Shown here: piece by piece, positions 56,341-64,000 of the stretch
Position numbering within the stretch: the stretch's first letter is position 1
How the letters are laid out: every line of letters begins with the position of its first letter
From: Andrena cerasifolii
Lineage: Eukaryota; Arthropoda; Insecta; Hymenoptera; Andrenidae
Direction: 5' to 3'
NCBI RefSeq assembly: GCF_050908995.1
Contig: NC_135133.1
Location: forward strand, 682,001 to 746,000
DNA length: 64,000 bases
The notes under the pieces: model-generated
Told to the model about the DNA's origin: nothing
What the model saw: the letters and a program-made list of their open reading frames with translations, nothing else
The model's database searches: none
Program-made: the position numbers and the translations under genes

Positions 56341-57310
56341 TAAGGAGTGAGGAATCTTCGTCTTCCGCATTTCTCATCAGATCTTTGCGAAAACGACGCC
56401 AATTGATTTCTTATGTTTCGCCGATGAAAATCATACCAAATTTCACATAAATCGGACTACTTGTACATAAGGAATACAAATTGCTTGTGTAAAAGTAGTT
56501 CGATTTGCATGATATTTGGTATGATTTTAATCGGGAGAACGCCAGGAATACACTGGTGCCACTTTCATATTGATATGATAAAGAATGAAGAATTTTTTAA
56601 TAAGCTGAAATAGATATTTCACATTTTCACCCATTGAAACCTTACACCAGGTATACCAGGTATACCGATACTAGGAGTTCAGACAGTACAAGGTTTCCAC
56701 TTTGATCTATTTTATATTTTTCTCTTTATTGTATGAAGAAGAGAAAATAATATGAAAGTAATTATTGTTTTAATATAATTATGAAACACACAATGGAAAC
56801 ACCGTTCCTCGAAGAGGGGGGCCTTCTCTCTGTGAATTCGTTGGCGTAGAAGGACCCCTCTCCCTCTTGATGCAGTAGAGGTGGAAAATGCCACATCTGG
56901 TTGTCAAAACCTAACCAGGCTGTTCGGCCGGAGCGTCTCGCTTAACGACGGTACCTGGGCATCCGAAGTCATCGTACGCACTACCCACCGACAGAACAAT
57001 ATACAGATTAGCTCAGAGTGAACAATATCACCACGCTTTTTATTGGTCTTTATAAATTTGGTAAACAAATGTTGTCGAAACGTTCTTGGAAAAATAATAA
57101 ATTATCGATCGTAAAGAACGAATGAATTTTCGCCTGGTTCTGTGCCCGCTTTTGTCCCGATGTACGTGAGAAAGATGCCGCTAATATAGCAATTAAGAAG
57201 TATTACCCACCAAGCCCACTATCAATACGCATCGTGGAGAGATACAGGAAGAAAAGGGGTAGTCCGCTTACTGCGCGTGGTTCCGCCTGCGTCGTCCTCT
57301 CTTTAAATTA
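56341..57310. repeat. continuation of the 35-kb palindrome family, plus a small inverted repeat
   Basis: 56341-56440 continues the target copy (GCATTTCTCATCAGATCTTTGC, matched near 36075). 56425-56535 is an inverted repeat with arms reading ATCATACCAAATTTCA and its near mirror. 57180-57290 matches the arm of the 35-kb duplication without its LTR (CAATACGCATCGTGGAGAGA). No gene. Confidence 0.65.
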
Positions 57311-58604
57311 AAGGGCTAGAGTAGCCCTTTACTAGAGGTCTAGACACTCGTTTTTGAAGATGATATTTGGAAATTAATCCTGGAAAACCTATCGCACCTA
57401 CAGGGCGGGGGTTGTGCATACATATTTAATAGTGTTTGAACTATCAACACAAATTTTTGGAATGCATTATATTGAAATTTGTACAAGTTACACGCCGAAG
57501 CGCAGGTCATGTCATCAAACACCGGCTCCATCGGGCGCACGAATTGCGAATTCGTAGTCATCTGAAACAAAAGTTCCAAAGATTGACCCAGACCTTGAGT
57601 TGCAAAATGAATCGAGTGACATGGAATGGCCCGTACAGAAACAGTTTTGTACCTTCTGTTAGGGCGCAAATTACTTCAAATCTATGTATTATGGTTATTT
57701 GTGTTCATCACTATAGACGGAGAAGCAGTTCTGTAAATTGTTTTAGGCCCGGCAATAGTACAATAAATCTCACTGGGTCAGCTGTGTACCAGATGAGCGC
57801 GTGCCAGGTTTGGGGCAAATTTTTACCGTTCGGTACCCTACGCAGTTTTCTGATCAACCGAAATCCCGGACCGGGAAAAACCCTAATTTTTCCCTTTCCT
57901 TCTACGATCAACAGTTCATCATCCCCTATTTTCTGAAATTACTAATCAGAAGACAGAAAGCTCATTTCACCCCCGCTTTTCCGTATGCAAACCAATAGCG
58001 TCGTTTTAATGTCAACTTGCGAAGAAAGCTTGCACGGCAAGATCAGTTCATAGTAATCATAGCAAGCGATCAAGTAAATACCTTCGGTGTGTGCACAGTT
58101 ATTCGGCTCCAAAAGTGGGGAAAAAATTGGATATTTCGTGCTACCAGTACTACCGTTCGACTTCAATCGTAAGTATTGAAAGTTATTAATGTTTTTTTTT
58201 AATGCTATTTCTATGTATCTAGAGTATCGGACAAAGGTATTGGGACACCATTTAAAAAAGAACAACTTTTTTAAAATTAGTGCAAACGACTAGAGATTTT
58301 TTGAGAATCTAGAAGGATTAGTTTACTACTTAGATGATGTGTTTCGTCGTTTTGAAATAAAAAATGTAATTGTTGTGAAAACGGGGTGAGACGCCCAAAA
58401 CAGCACCAAATTAGACGACTTTTTTCTTACGATACTTTGAGGTTAAAAATCATTTCTATACTTTTTAAAATATCTAAATTGTAGCATACCGATTTAAAAA
58501 GAAAAAAAAAATATTTTTAACATGAGAGCAAGATGAAGATTAAACTTAAGGGAGGAAGCCACTGTGACGGTCGAAAATAAAGGCTATTTTCAAGACATTC
58601 TTTT
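57311..58604. other. stretch without a recognised gene
   Basis: No domain-bearing frame. ACGACG..GTTTCGTCGTTTTGAAA near 58330 resembles a segment near 49520, suggesting a further diverged repeat. GTATTGGGACACCA at 58235 may be a mariner-type end. Confidence 0.4.
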
Positions 58605-58615
58605 ATAATGAAATG

Positions 58616-58861
58616 TACCAGCGGCCGTAGCCGTGATGGAAAACACCGGTTCTCGTTAGATCACCGAAGTTAAGCATCACGGGGCGGTGTACTGGGGAAA
58701 GATGGGAGACCACCTTTCTACCAGTGCGCTGCCGCTGCTGGGACCCGAAGGAGAGAGGAGAGAAAAATGAATGACTAATGTTCGTTGGACAATATAAGCA
58801 AAAATGCTTGAAACGTCATCCTGTGTAAAAACACAGGAAAAACAAAAATACAAATACAAAA
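58616..58861 (+). mobile_element. 5S rRNA-derived SINE
   Basis: TACCAGCGGCCGTAGCCGTG, then CACCGGTTCTCGTTAGATCACC, GAAGTTAAGCATCACGGGG and AGATGGGAGACCACC follow the order of an insect 5S rRNA over about 120 bp, including the internal promoter region, but with many differences. An unrelated body and an A-rich tail (CAAAAATACAAATACAAAA) follow. ATAATGAAATG flanks it on both sides (58605-58615 and 58862-58872). It fits the SINE3 class. Confidence 0.82.
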
Positions 58862-58872
58862 ATAATGAAATG

Positions 58873-58909
58873 TACCAGCGGCCATGGCCGTGATGGAAAC
58901 ACCGGTTCC
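58873..58909 (+). repeat. second 5S-like head fragment
   Basis: TACCAGCGGCCATGGCCGTG followed by ATGGAAACACCGGTTCC repeats the first 37 bases of the SINE just after its right-hand duplication, then stops at the MADF ORF. Confidence 0.75.
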
Positions 58910-58911
58910 AA

Positions 58912-59301
58912 ATGTCTGCCAAAACGAAGGAGGAGGAGAGGAAATTTCTGTTAGAAGTTGTCGGGATGTACCGTTCCCTACCTTCGTTGTGGAATGTTAA
59001 GAGCAAGGCCTATTCTAATAAAAGTAAAAGAACTGAAGACTATAGACAACTGCTGTGCAAATATAAGGAGAAATATCCGGCGGCGGATAAACAAGAACTT
59101 ATAAAAAAAATAAATTCATTGCGGACAAAATTTAGAATGGAGCTGAAGCGCTTAAATGAGTGCGCAAAAAGTGGTGCGGAAACCGAAAAACCCATAAGAG
59201 CCTACATTGTGGTATTAAGACGAATTTCAATTTTTGATACCTCAGGCGGAGCCAACAACATCAGAAAACGCAATCGAAATAGTAAGGTGAGGAGGAGTTA
59301 G
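58912..59301 (+). CDS. MADF-domain protein fragment
   Basis: 129 codons from an ATG. Residues about 8-80 match an MADF (Myb/SANT-like) DNA-binding domain: FLLEVVGMYRSLPSLWNVKS, then YRQLLCKYKEKYPAADKQEL and INSLRTKFRMELKRLNE. The tail (about 85-129) lacks the usual W-containing segment and looks degraded. In insects such ORFs occur both in host transcription factors and as the second protein of PIF/Harbinger elements. Length and context favour a transposon-derived remnant. It starts 3 bp after a 5S-like fragment. Confidence 0.75.
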   Translation: MSAKTKEEERKFLLEVVGMYRSLPSLWNVKSKAYSNKSKRTEDYRQLLCKYKEKYPAADKQELIKKINSLRTKFRMELKRLNECAKSGAETEKPIRAYIVVLRRISIFDTSGGANNIRKRNRNSKVRRS

Positions 59302-59390
59302 GTGAGGGATCTTCATCAGTTAATACCACCTGTGTAAGTAGTTATTTATTTATTCATTTCATAGTAATTATCATTTATTCATATTATTAA

Positions 59391-59941
59391 TGTTCCGTCT
59401 CCGAGAACGGGACGCATAAATTACCACAAGGGTTTACTCTGGCAGGCGCCAGATGGTCTAGGACCCAAACATTGTAACGCGGGCGTCTGGACAGTGTTCG
59501 GAGGTGACAGAAAGTATAGACGGTCGTTCTGGGAAATTTTTTACCCTCTCCTTGGGGACTGAACTGCAGAGCAAAAGTCACGCCTACCTTAGGCGACCAC
59601 CAATAAGCAGTTAATAATTGGGAAAGAGGAATAGGGCTCCACCCGCACAGAGGCTGTAGGAGATGCTTTAGCTTGAGCTTGTGGCTAACATTTTCCGACG
59701 AGTCAATCGCACTCTTGTAGAGACCGTTGTATTAGACGCATCAAGCGTAAAGACCTGTGTATCTCTACCATTATTATTTAATACACTGTTAATTTTCTTT
59801 CCATACTTGTGCCTCTATATTTTTTAACGCAACCTTCTCCACCGCCATTAATTTGCCGTTGGAGTCATAGATCGCGAATTGATACAAGAAATTTCGTCTA
59901 CGTACGTGAATTACGCGAAATGTAAATTCACGGTCAAAACA
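59391..59941 (+). mobile_element. 5' LTR of a second BEL/Pao element, with tRNA-Tyr primer site
   Basis: TGTTCCGTCTCCG..GTCAAAACA (551 bp), immediately followed by TGGTCCTTCGAACCGGAT at 59943-59960, one mismatch from the tRNA-Tyr complement used by the element at 25731. The leader runs to the gag start at 60491. No 3' LTR is in the window. The left end is inferred from TGTT only. Confidence 0.72.
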
Positions 59942-60490
59942 TTGGTCCTTCGAACCGGATCCACTCGTGGAGTGCGTGGTACAATCTTCAATCAAGAGTG
60001 AATAAATTGGATCTACACGTGTAATGTGTAGTCCAATGTAGAGGCCAAGTGCGATTATCGAATACAGTTGGAAATAAGTGTGTATTCCGAAGTATCAAGC
60101 CAGTCAATTGGCATTCCTCGGATCTGCACCGTGGACATTGAGCCTGTGCAGCCTACTATCAAGAAGAGTTCCGGTACGAACAGCCGATAGTCTTCGTTGT
60201 CTTCCAACAACCAGGAAGCAGTTCGTGGGGTGTCGCCATCTTTGCGGCCCACCAAGGATTGGAGTTGCGAACAGGCTACCTGAGCATTCATCATCTTCCG
60301 TCCGTCCATCAAGGATCGGCATTTCAAGGGAGGACTACAGCGGTGGGACCAGGGACGAAGAAGCCGAGAGTCCAGCTTAGTACCAGCGACACGTGCCGTG
60401 GGCAACGCGGCCGCGCTCAGGTAGGAGGTCAACTCACTGTTCCTTCCATTATCAAATCCCTTTCATCCCGGTTTTGACTTTACAATCAGT

Positions 60491-61020
60491 ATGGCCGAGG
60501 AAATGAAAAGGTTAGTGAGACAACGCGGTTCCTACAAAGCTCAATTGACGCGGATTCAAAAGACGGCACTGCCATCCGTTACAATTGTAGGGCCTCGCCC
60601 TTTTAGGCAAGCGTCTTCGACGTCCCTGAGCGAGCGATCCGCCGAGAGCGCCCGATAGCGCCCGATAGCGTCCGAGCGGGTGAGCGAGCCCACACGAACA
60701 GCGCGATCCCGATCGCTTCAATTATCGTCCGTCGAACGTGTAATACGTGTTTATTCAATCATTAAAGGAAACCGTTATTAAGAACGCGAATTGTGTTACC
60801 AGTGATTAGCCATCCACGCTCCCACAATCACGCTCTCTTTTCTGCGACTTTCTTGGAAATAATTTGAAACTCCTACACAATCGAGGATATAGGAACGTTA
60901 GATCAACGTCAACAAAAGTTAGAAGAGGTTTACAATAACTTCAATTACAGATTGAGTCGTTAGAGGATAATCCGGAGAATGAAATTGAACGCGACAAGTT
61001 TGAATCGACGTATTACACAG
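60491..61020 (+). pseudogene. gag start of the second BEL/Pao element, broken by an LTR
   Basis: ATG at 60491 begins MAEEMKRLVRQRGSYKAQLT, typical of BEL/Pao Gag N-termini. After 95 bp an LTR is inserted (60586-60824). Beyond it, pieces such as LDQRQQKLEEVYNNFN and EDNPENEIERDKFESTYY remain, in different frames. Homology is lost near 61020. Non-functional. Confidence 0.75.
60586..60824 (+). mobile_element. short solo LTR (239 bp) in gag
   Basis: TGTAGGGCCTCGCCC..CACGCTCCCA, with candidate duplication CAAT on both sides (60582-60585 and 60825-60828). Related to the 393-bp LTR at 36326-36718 through AGGCAAG, TCTTCRACGT and GAGCGAGCGATC. Depending on whether a CA was lost, the last two bases are uncertain. 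Confidence 0.8.
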
Positions 61021-61024
61021 GACC

Positions 61025-62351
61025 ACAAAATTTTTTTTTCTAATAGACACAAACGCGACCACCTGTCCTTTACGTATTTTGGGTCGCTGAATCCGAATCC
61101 GTTGCCTGTTTTGGACCATCACGTCCTAGTTTTTTGGTAAATTGCAAAAAACCGTTGTAAACCCTAAAAATCTCATATAAACACAACATATACTATTTCC
61201 ACAATACTTATAACGTCAAACTCCCTAATCTACTAACCCCAAGACCACAAAACATCTAATCCTATATTTCGTTAAACCTCTAAACCCAAAAACCGAATTT
61301 ACACATACCCCCACAAACCACTACGGAGCGTTTGTATGTCAAACGCGGAAATAAATATTTTTAAATTTGTTCAATTTTCAAACATGAACAAAGATGAAAT
61401 AAAGACATTTCAAAGTTTGAACTCTCTACTTTTCAATGCTTTAATCGGTATCCAGGGGGTAAAATCCGCCCTTAAAGAGAAGTGTGCCAAACTGTAAAAA
61501 TTTCGTCATGTGTGTCAAGTGCTACGGAGTGCAGACAATATTTTTTGCAGTTTCTATGTATTCTGTCGGAAAGTCTGGTTCTTTGTCTTTAAAATAGGCC
61601 AAACCTCATCGAAAAAGGGTGGTTTTTAAGAAGGATACAGCCATTTAAAGAAAACCTGCTAAAATCATAGGACGTCTTTAGAGCGGATCATCCGGTCAAC
61701 CAAACAGTTACAAGAAGTTATCTTCTTTTTCCTATGTAAAAATACTTCAATACCTTGAGTTCTACTTGCAAAAAAGTTGTTTTCCCAAATAGAAGTTTGT
61801 TCGTTTTGTTCCTACAGGCCCCGCATGAATTTTTCGTTTCCAGAAGTGGACCTAAAATGGTCTATGTAAAAGCTAAAGCCTTATGCTTTAAAATGCGACT
61901 AGAAAGATCACGGAGAAATACTGACAACTCTTTTTAACAAGAAATCAAAATAAGACATTTTCGAAAAGCCATAAGTCCGAAATGGTCAGTAGTATCAAAG
62001 TGTAATTTGGCAAAATTGAAATACGTATCTGGTTCACTTAATTCCATCACATATCATTTAATATAAAAAAAAACAACGAAATCACAAATGATATTATATT
62101 CTCAATTTTCGATGATTTTGAGGTTGACGGTTTCGAAAGCGTCTAGCCGCGTTATACATTAATGAATAGTAAAACAACAAAATGTTCTAATGAATGGTTA
62201 ATAGCCCAAATGTTCAAATACATATCGATCCTAAAATTTTTTGATTCGGCGATACTTTTTCAAAATGATTTTCTTCCGCGTTTGAGGTACAAACGCCCCA
62301 CTGTGCGACGCCAGGAAGAAAGTTATAGTTTTTTGTTTGTATAACGAGTTT
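61025..62351. other. stretch without a recognised gene
   Basis: AT-rich. It probably includes the 3' flank or UTR of the minus-strand transposon gene that follows. No domain-bearing frame and no RNA gene seen. Confidence 0.45.
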
Positions 62352-63047
62352 TCATTGATTCAAAAGACCTACGAATTGCCTTTCTCTTTGGGAAATTTCA
62401 GCATCTCTCTTTAAACTCCAACAGTAGTCCGCCAGCATGTGCTCATCCCAAACACCTTGGTATCTCTTCTCAACGCTCTTCAGATCCTGGTGGAACCTCT
62501 CGCCTTGTTCCTCGCTCAAGTGACCTAGGTTTTCTGGAAAGTACTCAAGATGTGAATCCAAAAAATGCAGTTTCAAGTTCATTAAGCATCCCACATTTTG
62601 AAAACTTGTTACCATTTTCCCAACAATAGTTTTGTATTGTAAATCCTTAATATTTACTAGAAATTTTAGAGTCACATCTCTGAAACTTTGCCATGCAGCT
62701 TTTTCTACCACAGACATTTTTTCTTCAAATGCTTTATCGTTCAATAGAGCTCTTACTTGTGGACCATCAAGCACTCCTTCTTTTATTTTTGCTTCAGAAA
62801 GGTTGGGAAATTTTTCAAAAATATACCTGAAGGCAGCACTATCTTTTGCTTTCATAGCCTTTACAAATTGTTTAATTAATCCAAGTTTTATATGAAGAGG
62901 TGGAAGTAATACTTTATTCGCTGGTATTAAACTTTTTTTTTTAATATTTTTGTAACCTACTCCTAAATTCCTTCTTGGAGGCCAGTCTTTTTTTATGTAG
63001 TGTTTCTCGCGCGCACGGCTGTCCCACTCGCATAAAAAACACGGGTA

Positions 63048-63881
63048 CAGTATTGTCTCGTTAGCAACTCGCTGGTCGGGACCGACGTTGAGTCGGTATC
63101 GTGAACAGAACCCTAATTCCGAGTGTTCGTTTCTCGCTTCTTTCTGGCCGGAGGGGGGAGCGAGATGGAACACTGCGTGCGCGGCGAGCGTGCGCGATGT
63201 TCGCAAGCGCTTACCGTGGGCACGAAAACCGCTTCGCAAAATCTTGACGCAGGCCCGTCACAAATCTTTTTTGCGCCCTAGGCAAACTTGTCAAATTGCG
63301 CCCTTTATTATAATACATTTATTTGAGTTTATTGATGACCTTACTCTGAATTTTTATTCGTAGTTTAAAACAGTTGCAGTGCAATTTGTAATATTTTATT
63401 TTAAAGTATATACATATGTGTACACACTGATCTCTGCTTGTAAGCTTGACTTGTCCCTGTAAGCAAAATTAGGCCACTGCCTAGGGCGGAAAGTCGACAA
63501 GAGATGCATAATGGTATTTTCATTGCTGGTGTTGTTTAAAATATACTTTAAAATAAAATATTACAAATTGCCAAGTTCGCCTAGGGCGCAAAAAAGACTT
63601 GAACCGGGCCTGCGTCAAGATTTTGCGAAGCGGTTTCGTGCCCACGATACACGCTTGCGACCATCGCGCACGCCCATCGCGCACGCAAAGGACAGAGTGT
63701 CAGACGTCCGAAAGACGGAGCGAGACAAAACATCAACGCGTCGTCGGTCTCGTACCGTCCTCGCTCGCTCTCGTTCCATCTCGCTCTAGCTTTCGCCGGG
63801 CAAGAGTGAAACAAAAGTGGTGGGGATAGCGAAGAGTCCGTATCGTGTACACAAAATCGAGTCGCTAACGAGACAATACTG
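63048..63881. mobile_element. CAGTA-ended MITE, copy 3 (834 bp, with a nested foldback)
   Basis: Ends CAGTATTGTCTCGTTAGC and GCTAACGAGACAATACTG with TA on both sides. Its outer parts match copies at 11577 and 17578; the extra length is the foldback at about 63205-63655. Removing the element and one TA rejoins the minus-strand frame between TKY and PCFLCEW. Confidence 0.95.
63205..63655. mobile_element. foldback nested in the MITE
   Basis: CGTGGGCACGAAAACCGCTT at the left mirrors AAGCGGTTTCGTGCCCACG at the right. A second, inner mirror pair is built from TTTTGCGCCCTAGGCAAACTTG and GCGCCTAGGGCGCAAAAAAG-like sequence around an AT-rich core. The CCTAGG-containing ends resemble hAT-type MITEs, but no duplication could be fixed. 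Confidence 0.75.
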
Positions 63882-64000
63882 TATTTGGTGAAACCACTTT
63901 GTTGTCCTAGTATTATGGTCATGATTTTTAGATCTCTACATAATTGCCATTTGTGCTCATCATACTGTAACTTAAGTAATACAAATTGAATATTTTCATA

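Larger units (their letters stand above)
62352..64000 (-). pseudogene. transposon-derived protein, C-terminal part, interrupted by a MITE
   Basis: The minus-strand frame enters at the window edge (64000), runs to 63884 (EHKWQLCRDLKIM, GQQSGFTKY), is interrupted by the MITE at 63048-63881, and resumes at 63047 with PCFLCEWDSRAREKHY. It ends at the stop near 62352. Later landmarks are LLPPLHIKLGLIKQFVKAM, HLEYFPENLGHLSEEQGERF and MLADYCWSLKRD. These blocks belong to a protein that recurs in many arthropod and other animal genomes in transposon-like copy numbers; I do not know an agreed function. Outside the MITE the visible frame is open, so the insertion may be the only lesion in this part. 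Confidence 0.85.

Overview
The window looks like a transposon-rich intergenic or intronic stretch of an insect nuclear genome, most likely a hymenopteran and possibly an ant. This rests on AT-rich non-coding DNA, GT-AG introns, GGTTAGG-type tracts, Jockey-like and GA-rich LINEs, BEL/Pao and pogo elements, MADF and MULE/YqaJ proteins and a 5S-derived SINE. The species assignment is inference. Only one piece looks like an ordinary host gene: a 193-bp minus-strand internal exon of an RGK-type (Rad/Gem-like) small GTPase at 24151-24343. Almost everything else is mobile DNA, much of it nested.

Layout. 1-7165: a microsatellite, a Mutator-like transposase fused to a YqaJ nuclease domain, 13 copies of a 69-bp minisatellite directly behind it, and unclassified GC-rich DNA. 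7.3-9 kb: a foldback built from a 262-bp unit. 9.3-11.9 kb: a dispersed repeat, a tRNA-Lys-like half, ORF1 of a Jockey-like LINE and a TA-flanked MITE. 12.8-24 kb: two damaged copies of an LTR (one hit by a MITE, the other by a 2.5-kb pogo transposon), a palindromic MITE and two dead LINEs. 25.0-35.0 kb: a hAT-type MITE with 8-bp TSDs, then a complete but inactivated BEL/Pao element (5-bp TSD, tRNA-Tyr primer site) whose pol is split by a solo LTR. 35.0-39.9 kb: an inverted duplication carrying an LTR in each arm, and a DUF4817-type mariner-superfamily transposase with two small introns. 40-49 kb: foldbacks, a 161-bp tandem repeat, a dispersed repeat with a Pol III-like unit, a 1.87-kb TA-flanked palindrome and a 5'-truncated LINE. 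49273-56340: a 7.07-kb PIF/Harbinger-like element (TAA TSD) that has received a solo LTR and a LINE. 56.3-64 kb: a 5S-derived SINE, an MADF ORF, the 5' part of a second BEL/Pao element broken by another LTR, and a transposon-derived gene interrupted by a MITE.

Insertion boundaries are unusually well supported, because many insertions can be compared with an uninterrupted copy elsewhere in the window or remove cleanly to rejoin a reading frame. These include the pogo element, three members or relatives of a CAGTA-ended MITE family, the solo LTR in BEL pol, the 45.4-kb palindrome and the PIF-like element.

The most unusual signal is in the LTR family at 12806, 20264 and 49724. Its copies carry 3, 2 and 9 tandem hairpins whose inner and outer stems change in compensating pairs around a near-constant GCGAA loop. 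That pattern suggests a conserved RNA or single-stranded DNA structure, and I recognise no name for it.
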